The translations under genes and the position numbers were made by a program. Shown here in pieces: positions 9,402 through 17,242 of a DNA stretch of 64,000 nucleotides. Each line of letters begins with the position of its first letter. Position 1 is the first letter of the stretch. Source of the stretch: JAGLTZ01 sp964637695 (GTDB lineage: Bacteria; Blakebacterota; Blakebacteria; Blakebacterales; Blakebacteraceae); assembly GCA_964637695.1 (NCBI GenBank), contig CAZWVF010000003.1:22947-86946 (forward strand), read 5' to 3'. The notes under the pieces were generated by a model. It was not told where the DNA came from. It searched no databases and saw nothing but the letters and a program-made list of their open reading frames with translations.

Positions 9402-9677
9402 TTACCAGGAGTGCTCGATTGCACCAGGTTCACAGGCCGCCGTGCAGGGCAGGGGAGGCTGCGAGCCGACCGGTTTGCATTCGGCGCACGAGTACTTGAT
9501 CTTTTTCCTGTGTTCATCCGTGACGGCTGCCACGACATCGTCGTAATCGTCGGTAATCATTTCCAGTACCCCCGCCGGGCACGCAGCAACGCAATCATTA
9601 CAGGATGTGCACAGGTTGCTGTCGATCGTGATGAAGAATTCTCCGGAGCCGTCCTTGTAACCATAGTTTGCTCTCAT
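9402..9677 (-). CDS. bzdM: 2[4Fe-4S] ferredoxin of benzoyl-CoA reductase (BzdM-like)
   Basis: The 91-residue ferredoxin has one regular cluster motif (CTSCNDCVAACPAG) and a second, spread one (CAEC, then PCTAACEPGAI), the arrangement found in ferredoxins next to benzoyl-CoA reductases. It would carry low-potential electrons to the BzdP/BzdQ module. Its ATG overlaps the stop of bzdQ by four bases (ATGA), which points to translational coupling. It lies between bzdQ and the bzdV-like flavoprotein, so electron flow NAD(P)H to BzdV to BzdM to the reductase is a natural reading. Confidence 0.85.
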   Translation of the reverse strand: MRANYGYKDGSGEFFITIDSNLCTSCNDCVAACPAGVLEMITDDYDDVVAAVTDEHRKKIKYSCAECKPVGSQPPLPCTAACEPGAIEHSW

Positions 9678-10549
9678 GACCTTACTTTTCCTTCTTTCTC
9701 GGCCAGAGCCCTGGCAAAGAGAGCACCTCCCAGAGCACCGGCGATCTGGGTGTCATGTTTCGGCTCGAGTGCCTCCACACCCATTTGTTTTGTCAGTCGC
9801 CTGACGACTCCGGCGTTCTTGGCGATGCCTCCGGTTATCGCGAAATCTTCCTCCACACCTATCCGTTCGAGAAGGGCGAAGACACGATCGGCCATGGCGG
9901 AACAGTACGCAGCCAGTACATCGTTCTTGGGCCATCCCTGACGCAGCAGACCGGTTGCCTCCGATTTGGCGAATATTACACATGTACTGCTTACAGGCTC
10001 CGGTTCCTCATCTATATCGAAGCTCAGATCCCCTATCTCCTCGATCGAGATCTCGAGCAGGTCGGCGAACACTTCCATGCCGCGTCCCGTTCCGGCGGCA
10101 CATTTGTCGTTCATCAGGAACTCCTGGACCTTCCCCTTCTCGTCGATCCGGATCGCCTTGCAGTCCTGGCCGCCCATATCCAGAATCGTCCTCACGGCAG
10201 GGCCGTACATGTAGTTCGCACCTCGTCCGTGACAGGCGATCTCTGTAATTGCCCGGTCAGCAAAAGGTACGTTCACGCGCCCGTAGCCGGTACCCACTAC
10301 GTAATTGAGGTCATCCAGGGTCATTCCGGTGTCTTCAAAGGCCCAGTTCATGGCATTCTGTGCACTCTCGGGGCTGTCTGAACCGGTCCGCATGTTGCTG
10401 TAGGCGAAGAGTTCTCCATCGGTCATTATCACCGCCTGCGAACTGACCGATCCGACGTCGACTCCGGCCGATATCACACCGGCCTGTTGCCAGTCTCTGT
10501 CAGGATCTCTCCAGTTGTATTCTTTCCAGCGCCAGTACTCGGTCGTCAT
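9674..10549 (-). CDS. bzdQ: benzoyl-CoA reductase, bzd-type, ATPase subunit Q
   Basis: This 291-residue ASKHA-fold ATPase couples ATP hydrolysis to injecting low-potential electrons into the ring-reducing subunits. It has the nucleotide-binding entry AGVDVGSVSSQAV, the glycine-rich MGGQDCKAI, and the two cysteines that bind the cluster shared with its partner: C150 in NDKCAAGTGRG and C190 in STCVIFAKSEA. The N-terminal extension (WRWKEYNWRDPD) is typical of BzdQ rather than BcrA or BcrD. Its start overlaps the bzdP stop (ATGA) and its stop overlaps the ferredoxin start in the same way. Confidence 0.88.
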   Translation of the reverse strand: MTTEYWRWKEYNWRDPDRDWQQAGVISAGVDVGSVSSQAVIMTDGELFAYSNMRTGSDSPESAQNAMNWAFEDTGMTLDDLNYVVGTGYGRVNVPFADRAITEIACHGRGANYMYGPAVRTILDMGGQDCKAIRIDEKGKVQEFLMNDKCAAGTGRGMEVFADLLEISIEEIGDLSFDIDEEPEPVSSTCVIFAKSEATGLLRQGWPKNDVLAAYCSAMADRVFALLERIGVEEDFAITGGIAKNAGVVRRLTKQMGVEALEPKHDTQIAGALGGALFARALAEKEGKVRS

Positions 10550-11346
10550 GACTGCTCACCCCTTTCGCTGTCTGCTGCGGCCCTTTCGGCTGCCACCAGG
10601 GCGGCACCTATGGCTGCTGTGTACTCCGGATCGGGTGGTATCAGCAGTTCTGTCTCCAGGTCGCGGCCGAGTGAATCTATGAAGCCGACGTTGTAGGCCA
10701 GACCACCAACCAGAGCCACTGCCGGTTCTATTCCGACCCGCCGGACCATTGAGCTTATCCGGCTGGCTATGGCATCGTGGACAGCGCGGGCGATGTCTTC
10801 CTTCGGGGTCTTTGCATGAACCAGGCTCACCACTTCCGACTCGGCGAACACAGCACACTGGGCATTCATCGGGATCTCTCGATCCGACCTCAGAGAGAGA
10901 GCTCCGAACTCTTCCAGCGGAACTTCCAGGGCGCGGGCCATCGACTCGGTGAAGGAGCCGGCTCCGGCCGCGCATTTTTCGTTTACGACGAAGTCGAGTA
11001 CCTTGCCCCCCTCATCGCATCTGACACCGCGACCCTCTTCGGCACCCACGTCAATAACGGTCCGCACGTTGTCGAAGAAGAAGTGTGCTCCCCTGGCTGC
11101 CGCCCCGACCTCCGTAATGTCGTCACGGGCCATGGGGACATCTTTCCGGCCTGCTCCAGTAGAAGTGATGTTCGGGATTTCGCTGTAATCGAGGTCGGCT
11201 GTCTGTGATGCCTGTTTCAATGCCTCCTGAAGTGCACCCTCCGTGTCGAGCCCTGCCGTAACCAGCGACTTGCTGATAATCTCTCCGTCGCGGAGGAATA
11301 CCACCTTGACATTCTTGGCACCCATGTCCACACCAATTGAAATCAT
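10546..11346 (-). CDS. bzdP: benzoyl-CoA reductase, bzd-type, ATPase subunit P
   Basis: The second ASKHA ATPase subunit, 266 residues, pairs with BzdQ. It shows the phosphate-binding entry IGVDMGAKNVKVV, the VIDVGAEEG segment, and the cluster cysteines C125 (NEKCAAGAGSF) and C164 (AQCAVFAESEV). HgdC-type activators of dehydratases share this architecture, but two unequal ATPase genes next to bzdN and bzdO identify a benzoyl-CoA reductase. It lies 24 nt downstream of bzdO and overlaps bzdQ by four bases. Confidence 0.87.
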   Translation of the reverse strand: MISIGVDMGAKNVKVVFLRDGEIISKSLVTAGLDTEGALQEALKQASQTADLDYSEIPNITSTGAGRKDVPMARDDITEVGAAARGAHFFFDNVRTVIDVGAEEGRGVRCDEGGKVLDFVVNEKCAAGAGSFTESMARALEVPLEEFGALSLRSDREIPMNAQCAVFAESEVVSLVHAKTPKEDIARAVHDAIASRISSMVRRVGIEPAVALVGGLAYNVGFIDSLGRDLETELLIPPDPEYTAAIGAALVAAERAAADSERGEQS

Positions 11347-11370
11347 GAATGTAAACTCCCTTGTTCTTTA

Positions 11371-12681
11371 TCAGGCCATGGCCCGGCTCAGATCGAGCGT
11401 CTCCATGAATGCATCGATCCGGGTCATGGTTCTGGCTTCATCGAATTCCCGCTCATCACCCATGTTTCCCTCGAATGTCATGACAGGGTATCCTGCTTCC
11501 TGCAGGGCCAGCCTGTTCTCGGCTATTCCCACCGAAAGGCCTTCGCAGCCGCGGTTGTAATGCAGCATTACACCTTCGAGCTGCCACTCCCTGGCGATAC
11601 GGATCATCATCTCGTTCTTGTAGCGGGGAGAATAGAAGTGCTGCCACTCCGGTTTGCTCAGGTTCCAGTCGGCCAGAACGCGCAGGGCCTGCTCGCGCGT
11701 TTCCAGCTTGATCCCCAGTTGTTCGGGAGTGGTCCGCGGGCCCCAGCTGCCGTCGGGTTTGACCTCCCAGATACCTATCAGGCCGAAAGTGTATAGTGAA
11801 CCCACAGAAACCACTCCGAATTCCTCCAGATAGCGGAAAATCTTGAGGAAGCCCCAGGGAGGCTGTGTATCGGAGATCAGGCGGCACCTCTCGTTGGCTA
11901 CCGCTGCAATTCCATTATCTACCCGATCCTGTACCTCGTCGCGGAGTTCCTCGTAGAAGTCAGCCACCGATCCGGCGTGCTTCTCAAGCGTGCCCAGCAC
12001 GTAGAGAGAGTACATGGTCTTTTCATCCAGAGGAGCTGGTATCGCCTTGTTGAGGGTGCAGATCTCGGCCCAGAGGGAGGTACTGCGGCACTCATTATTT
12101 ACCGCCTCGATGAGCAGGTCGTCGTTATACTCACGACCCGTTACTTTTTCCATCCACTCGATACCATCCATCATCTGGCCCACCACGTAATCGAGCCCAT
12201 TGTCGTCCAGCTCTTCGTATGGACCGCATCCAACATCGATGCAGAAGCTGGGGATATCGGGCTCCATGTCGGTGACCACCTGGTACCATTTTGCATGGCT
12301 GCAGCAGATGTGATCCTGCCAGATGAAATCGGGTTTGGGGAATTTGCCTCCGAATGCATACTCGTCGAGCAGGATCGAACCCCAGTAGTTTCGCATGTAG
12401 GAACAGAGGTCACGGGCATAACCCGCCTTTTCAACCGCTTCCAGACATCGTGTGGAAAACTCCCTGTTAAATGCGATAGAGGCTCCGTAGGGCTCCGATG
12501 TTATCGACCTGACATCAGTTCCCAAACCGGCAGGGATGGCGTCGAATGACCATGCACCTCCAGCCCAGCGGATGGCTCCTTTTCCGTGGGCATCTGCATA
12601 GTCGGTGTAGTATTCCTGCCTCAGTTCCTTTGCTTTATTCCAGCATTCCAGGGGCCTGGTGGGGTACTTTGCATCGGCCAT
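11371..12681 (-). CDS. bzdO: benzoyl-CoA reductase, bzd-type, subunit O
   Basis: This 436-residue protein is one of the two cluster-bearing subunits where the aromatic ring is reduced. It matches BzdO in the N-terminal stretches KAKELRQEYY, RWAGGAWSFDAIPAGLG and EPYGASIAF, and in DLCSYMRNYWGS and ICCSHAKWYQVV. Likely cluster ligands are C93, C126 or C127 and C147. The 3' half keeps the family motif MLHYNRGCEG. A GGAGC ribosome-binding site precedes the ATG, with a 42-nt gap after bzdN. The match is strong enough to separate it from BcrB and HgdA/B proteins. Confidence 0.9.
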   Translation of the reverse strand: MADAKYPTRPLECWNKAKELRQEYYTDYADAHGKGAIRWAGGAWSFDAIPAGLGTDVRSITSEPYGASIAFNREFSTRCLEAVEKAGYARDLCSYMRNYWGSILLDEYAFGGKFPKPDFIWQDHICCSHAKWYQVVTDMEPDIPSFCIDVGCGPYEELDDNGLDYVVGQMMDGIEWMEKVTGREYNDDLLIEAVNNECRSTSLWAEICTLNKAIPAPLDEKTMYSLYVLGTLEKHAGSVADFYEELRDEVQDRVDNGIAAVANERCRLISDTQPPWGFLKIFRYLEEFGVVSVGSLYTFGLIGIWEVKPDGSWGPRTTPEQLGIKLETREQALRVLADWNLSKPEWQHFYSPRYKNEMMIRIAREWQLEGVMLHYNRGCEGLSVGIAENRLALQEAGYPVMTFEGNMGDEREFDEARTMTRIDAFMETLDLSRAMA

Positions 12682-12723
12682 CTCATGCTCCTTTAACCCG
12701 ATCTTTAAGAGAATCCGGGTGAA

Positions 12724-13851
12724 TTAGAAAAGGTCCTCGTCGCTCAGCATCTCCAGGAACGCCTCCACACGGACCCTGAACTGTCCGAGCGGCACCGTGA
12801 CATCGAATTCCAGGAAGAGTGTTTTTATTCCGGCCTCATGGAAGGCTTTCTGAAGTGCGGGGATATCCAGCTCATGCGGATCGCAGAACTTCTGCTGTAT
12901 CAGGATTGCCCCGCTTGCATCGTAGTCCTTTGCAAGCTCAAGCACATGCGGAATACGGGTACGTACCGGCCAGTCTTTCGAGGGACAGGCGGGACGCTCA
13001 ACGTAACGGCGGGCTATCGACTCGAGCGGATCTCCGCCGTTCGATTCTGCTTCATTCCAGAAATACCGCGTCCCGGTGCAGTGATCGTCGATAACAACTG
13101 TCGCTCCTACCGACTCAACCATCTCGACGAAATCGGTATCGTCATCTTCGCTGCCGACCAGCATAAGACGTACTCCGGTGGAACGGCCGGTCGAGTGATC
13201 CTTCAACCGGGGGAGAACCCTCTCCATCTCCCGGTTGTGGTCCTCTTTCGCAGTGGTCTGGCTGGAAACGGTCAGGTACATGGCCTCCAACCCGGTCAGT
13301 GGAGGATTCTCCTGTTGACGCAGGTCGTAGATTTCTTTCTGATGCCGGCGATTCCGGTTCATCAGTTTGATTCCGCCATTCAGCTTTTCATCTGAAATCG
13401 GTTCACCCGACCACTCCTCCAGGGAACTCTTGAATTTCTCCAGTTCGCCCCTCAGGAATGGTACGGCTCGCTGGCTCTGCACATGATTGGGCATCGGCAG
13501 GTAGTAGCTGAAATCGATCGGAATGTGCATCTCCCAGCTAGAGAATGCCTGCCTGATGTGCAGGCACGACTGGGCTATCATGATGCCATCCAGGTAATCG
13601 AACCGGCCCTTCAATCCCTGTGCAAGGCAATCGCGGCAGAAGGGGCAGAACATGCCGAAGATATGGGGCTCGGTTAAGTCCTGAGGTTCATGACTTCCCA
13701 GAATCCGCACCGGGAGGATATCGGCGGCACAGAGGATCTCTTCCGGAACGTATGTACAGAAGTATCCCATCACTTTTCCGCCTGTTTCCTCTTTCCAGTT
13801 CTGTGCGTAGGAATGGCGGTTTTCGGCCCATTTCTGGAACTGCTGCATCAT
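12724..13851 (-). CDS. bzdN: benzoyl-CoA reductase, bzd-type, subunit N
   Basis: First gene of the bzd operon. This is the second cluster-bearing, HgdB-fold subunit. Cysteines fall in the family pattern: C32 and C41 near the start, C69, C72 and C75 in FCPFCRDCLAQGLKG, and C96 in AQSCLHIRQAF. QKFCDPHELDIP and LFLEFDVTVPLGQFRVRVEAFLEML close the protein as in other members. I start it at the ATG at 13851, which follows GGGAGGA by 8 nt and is followed by a second ATG; a TTG frame extends to 13869. The promoter and operator lie 70-100 nt upstream. Confidence 0.88.
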   Translation of the reverse strand: MMQQFQKWAENRHSYAQNWKEETGGKVMGYFCTYVPEEILCAADILPVRILGSHEPQDLTEPHIFGMFCPFCRDCLAQGLKGRFDYLDGIMIAQSCLHIRQAFSSWEMHIPIDFSYYLPMPNHVQSQRAVPFLRGELEKFKSSLEEWSGEPISDEKLNGGIKLMNRNRRHQKEIYDLRQQENPPLTGLEAMYLTVSSQTTAKEDHNREMERVLPRLKDHSTGRSTGVRLMLVGSEDDDTDFVEMVESVGATVVIDDHCTGTRYFWNEAESNGGDPLESIARRYVERPACPSKDWPVRTRIPHVLELAKDYDASGAILIQQKFCDPHELDIPALQKAFHEAGIKTLFLEFDVTVPLGQFRVRVEAFLEMLSDEDLF

Positions 13852-13891
13852 ATTTACTTCCTCCCGCAATTCGTGTGCAGCGCTTGCTACA

Positions 13892-13923
13892 ATATACTCG
13901 TTCGAACGTTCGTTCGAATATTA
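13892..13923. promoter_or_regulatory. palindromic operator over the bzd start site
   Basis: Directly downstream of the -10 lies a dense palindromic block built from TTCGAA and a perfect CGAACGTTCG, with CGTTCGAA occurring twice 12 bp apart. Overlapping palindromes of this kind are typical of TetR-type operators, and the position over the transcription start fits repression. No adjacent regulator gene is present; the only TetR protein in the window is at 30538-31200. Confidence 0.5.
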
Positions 13924-13952
13924 ATTCTAGGCGTGTGGTAAGACAGAGTCAA
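13924..13952 (-). promoter_or_regulatory. sigma70-type promoter of the bzd operon
   Basis: Reading the minus strand, TTGACT (13952-13947) is followed after exactly 17 nt by TAGAAT (13929-13924). The predicted start site near 13917 lies about 65 nt ahead of the bzdN ATG. The spacing and both hexamers are close to consensus. Confidence 0.7.
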
Positions 13953-14358
13953 GGCGGTTTGGCCATAATTCTACACTTCAGACACTGAACATCGGTACCT
14001 ATCCCTCGTTAAAATTCCACCCTGCTTGATAATGGAAATCCATGAATCTCCATGATCGCTCACAATCTAAAAGTCGCAGATTGGTGGCGGGGGTCCGCTA
14101 CGTTTTATACCGTCAAAACGCTACTGAAACCTCTAGCAAGTACTCCTCATTTGCCACAAACGCTTATTCTATGCAGTCGAATGGAATATTGGCGAGGGAC
14201 AGGGTAAATAGGAGCTTGAAACAGAAGATGTAGAATACGTGTAACTTGTTATGATTCAAAGAGGACGGAATTTTTCGGGGGGACAGATTGTGCACATTGA
14301 CATATTGTCCATTATTCTGTACGTTATACTATGTAGCGGTTAATAAAATGAACAATAA
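13953..14358. other. intergenic region between divergent bzdN and hipB
   Basis: About 400 bases without a convincing gene; a 63-codon frame at 14042-14233 has no ribosome-binding site or family signature. Close to hipB there is a TATACT (-10-like) at 14325-14330 and a short palindrome GACA-TAT-TGTC near 14299-14309, which could be the promoter and HipB operator. Evidence for these is weak. Confidence 0.3.
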
Positions 14359-14727
14359 ATGAGAATAATTATGAAACGTTCAGCCTCAGCGATACCGATC
14401 CCGATCAGGCGAGCCTTGCGCAAGTTTGGTCAGGATATCCGTGACGCAAGATTGCGACGACGAATTCCGGTAGTCGTCATGGCCGAAAGGGCGTCAATCA
14501 GCCGCACTACGCTGAACAAGCTGGAAAAAGGCGAACCGGGCGTCTCGATTGGCAGCTATGCCACCGTGCTTTTCGTATTGGGTATGGCCGAAAGGCTCAG
14601 CGATCTGGCGGATGTGAAGAGCGATATAGTGGGGCTTGAACTGGAAGAGGAGCGTTTGCCCAAGCGTATCCGGAAATCAGGCCGGCGGAAATCGGTTCAG
14701 CCTGACCTGAAAATAAAAAAAGTGTAA
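14359..14727 (+). CDS. hipB: HipB-like XRE antitoxin / autoregulator
   Basis: The 122-residue protein has one helix-turn-helix of the XRE class at about residues 35-70 (VVMAERASISRTTLNKLEKGEPGVSIGSYA is split by the turn) and a basic tail. It lies 5 nt upstream of a HipA kinase, the standard antitoxin-toxin order. HipB proteins neutralise HipA and repress the operon. Two starts are possible, ATG 14359 and ATG 14371; neither has a strong ribosome-binding site. Confidence 0.75.
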   Translation: MRIIMKRSASAIPIPIRRALRKFGQDIRDARLRRRIPVVVMAERASISRTTLNKLEKGEPGVSIGSYATVLFVLGMAERLSDLADVKSDIVGLELEEERLPKRIRKSGRRKSVQPDLKIKKV

Positions 14728-14732
14728 AAGCA

Positions 14733-15965
14733 ATGGATACCGAAGTTCTTGTCTATGTTGATGTTGACGGCGCTTCGTACCTCACGGGACGGCTATGGGC
14801 ACGAGTACGTAAGAACCGTCAAAGCGCCACATTTGAGTATGAACAAACATGGCTTGAGTATAAAGACCACTTCTCCCTGGAGCCGGCTTTAAAACTGGGT
14901 TCCGGTCCCTATCACACGGCAGGGGATAAACCTTTGTTTGGCGCAATCGGCGATTCCGCGCCCGATCGCTGGGGCAGGATGCTCATGCGCCGGGCCAAAC
15001 GTCGGAGCGCAGAACGTGCAGGCGAGACGCCACGCACTTTGATGGAAATTGACTATCTGCTGATGGTCGATGACGAAGTGCGGCAGGGCGCATTGCGATT
15101 TGCGACCACGGAGGGTGGACCATTTCTTTCCGCACGTGATGCTGCCCCCATTCCACCATTGATTGACCTGCCAAAGCTGTTATCGGCTGCCGACCATGTG
15201 GTCAGCGATTCTGACAGTGATGAAGATTTGCACCTGTTGCTTGCGCCTGGCTCATCATTGGGTGGTGCCCGTCCCAAGGCTTCTGTCCGGGACAGGGACG
15301 GGGCGTTGGCGATTGTCAAGTTTCCGCACCGAGGTGATGAAATCGACACTGTGAGATGGGAGGCAGTCGCGTTGACGCTTGCTGCAAATGCAGGTCTTTC
15401 GGTGCCGAAATGGCGATTGGAGAATGTTGTCGATAAGCCGGTCCTTCTCTTGCGACGCTTCGATCGCATGGACGGCATGCGCATCCCCTTTCTGTCAGCC
15501 ATGAGTATGCTTGGTGCCACAGATAACGAGGCTCGCAGCTATCTCGAATTCGTGGATGCCCTGCGTCAGCACGGGGCAGCTCCGAAAGAAGACATGCACG
15601 CCCTGTGGCGGCGTATCGTCTTCAGCATCCTGATTTCCAATACGGACGACCACCTGCGCAATCACGGCTTTCTTTATGAAGGCCCCGATGGATGGCGGTT
15701 GGCTCCGGCATATGACCTTAATCCTGTGCCTGTGGACATCAAACCACGCATCCTGACGACAGCGATCAATCTTGATGACGGTACAGCATCGGTTGATCTG
15801 GCGATGAGTGTTGCCGAGTATTTTGAACTCACGACTGATAAAGCGCGCAGCATAGTATCTGAGGTCGAAAGTGCAGTGGCCCAATGGCGAGAGACTGCAA
15901 CAGGCTTGGGCTTTCGTGCCGGCGAAATCGACCGCATGGCATCAGCCTTCGAGTATCAATCATAA
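14733..15965 (+). CDS. hipA: HipA-like serine/threonine kinase toxin
   Basis: This 410-residue protein belongs to the HipA family of kinase toxins, which phosphorylate translation factors such as GltX. It carries the glycine-rich loop GSSLGGARPKASV, the conserved lysine in LAIVKFPHRGD, the catalytic loop ISNTDDHLRNHG and the metal-binding DLNPVP in LAPAYDLNPVP. All key residues are present, so the toxin should be active. It forms a two-gene operon with hipB. The next gene starts 54 nt downstream. Confidence 0.85.
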   Translation: MDTEVLVYVDVDGASYLTGRLWARVRKNRQSATFEYEQTWLEYKDHFSLEPALKLGSGPYHTAGDKPLFGAIGDSAPDRWGRMLMRRAKRRSAERAGETPRTLMEIDYLLMVDDEVRQGALRFATTEGGPFLSARDAAPIPPLIDLPKLLSAADHVVSDSDSDEDLHLLLAPGSSLGGARPKASVRDRDGALAIVKFPHRGDEIDTVRWEAVALTLAANAGLSVPKWRLENVVDKPVLLLRRFDRMDGMRIPFLSAMSMLGATDNEARSYLEFVDALRQHGAAPKEDMHALWRRIVFSILISNTDDHLRNHGFLYEGPDGWRLAPAYDLNPVPVDIKPRILTTAINLDDGTASVDLAMSVAEYFELTTDKARSIVSEVESAVAQWRETATGLGFRAGEIDRMASAFEYQS

Positions 15966-16019
15966 TATGGATTACTACGGATTTATTATTCAGGGCACCA
16001 TCCAACAAGGCCGGTTGAA

Positions 16020-17027
16020 ATGATCCGTTTTGGTGTTGTCGGCTTCGGGCTTCATGCCCAAAAGAGATTGATGCCTGGCTTTCTGCAGTCTGAGAAGTGC
16101 ACAGTGTCTGCACTATCCCGCCGCAATCCCGAGAAAGCGATACAGTCAGCTGAAGAATACGGTATCCCTCGCGCATTCAGTTCGACAGAGGAGCTGTGCA
16201 GTTCAGAAGAGGTGGATGCCGTATTCGTAACTTCTCCTGATGCACTCCACTATTTCGATGTGCTCTGTGCAATTGAGCATGGCAAGCCAGTGCTTTGCGA
16301 AAAGCCTATGGCCATGAACGGCAGAGAAGCAGCCGAAATGGTGACTGCTGCAGAAGCTGCCGGAGTGCTTCTGGGTGTGGCTCATGTGTTCCGTTTTGAG
16401 CAGAGCACCCGACGGTTCAGGGAGCGGATCGCCGCCGGAGATATAGGCAGACCTGTTCTGGCCAGGGCTGAATTCTGTTACTCCGTAGCCGGGCACGGAC
16501 GCAAGTGGATTAATGATCCCGAGCTGGCTTGCGGTGGGCCGATCGCCGATGTGGGAGTTCACTGCCTCGACGCACTGCGGTTCGTGCTTCAGGATGAAGT
16601 GGTATCCGTTCAGACAGAGGCGGTCACAGATGAAGCTTCCAGGCCATTCGAATCGGCGGCAGTCATTTCACTGGCCTTCGGGAGCGGAGCGATCGGTGCT
16701 GTATCTGTATCCACGAGGTCAGATTACCGTACCGTTCTGGAAGTGATCGGTGAAGAGGGCACCCTGACCGCCTGTGACGGGCTGAATGTTGAACGACCTC
16801 TGGTAATCGAGTTCAGCAGAGGAACCGGTTCGGGGGATGCGGAATATGAAGAAATGACCAATCTGGATGCATACTCAAAACAGGTGGATGCCTTTGCAGC
16901 AGCTATAGAGTCGGAAACGGTATTTGAAGTTCCCGGAAGGGAGGGCCTGATCAACCAGCTCATTCTGGATGCAGCTTATTCGAGCTGGAAATCGGGACAG
17001 AGAGAAAGCATAGAAATCCCCGATTAA
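16020..17027 (+). CDS. Gfo/Idh/MocA-family NAD(P)-dependent oxidoreductase
   Basis: A 335-residue two-domain sugar or cyclitol dehydrogenase. The N-terminal Rossmann fold starts FGVVGFGLHAQ and contains the family motif CEKPMAM near residue 100; the C-terminal alpha/beta domain has the conserved DVGVHCLDALRF with the catalytic-region histidine. The length is normal. It is followed 215 nt later by a sulfatase, which suggests use of sulfated glycans, but the substrate is unknown. Confidence 0.82.
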   Translation: MIRFGVVGFGLHAQKRLMPGFLQSEKCTVSALSRRNPEKAIQSAEEYGIPRAFSSTEELCSSEEVDAVFVTSPDALHYFDVLCAIEHGKPVLCEKPMAMNGREAAEMVTAAEAAGVLLGVAHVFRFEQSTRRFRERIAAGDIGRPVLARAEFCYSVAGHGRKWINDPELACGGPIADVGVHCLDALRFVLQDEVVSVQTEAVTDEASRPFESAAVISLAFGSGAIGAVSVSTRSDYRTVLEVIGEEGTLTACDGLNVERPLVIEFSRGTGSGDAEYEEMTNLDAYSKQVDAFAAAIESETVFEVPGREGLINQLILDAAYSSWKSGQRESIEIPD

Positions 17028-17242
17028 ACTCTTCTGATGATCGGAATCCCGCCCAGCGCATGCGGAGCCGGGGCAAAGCCCACTGCAGGAAATCTACACA
17101 ATCGATATCATTCATACGACAGCTTCACAGATCGTTCACCGAAACCTCTTTACTGGACTTGAAGAGCAATACAATAAACAATAGCAGGATAGTGTGGATC
17201 GATGGAGGCGATATTTGAATCTGAAGCTGGAGGGAGCAGCAG

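Noticed and set aside
14042..14233. 63-codon plus-strand frame before hipB
   Set aside because: No ribosome-binding site, no family resemblance, in a region with promoter features.
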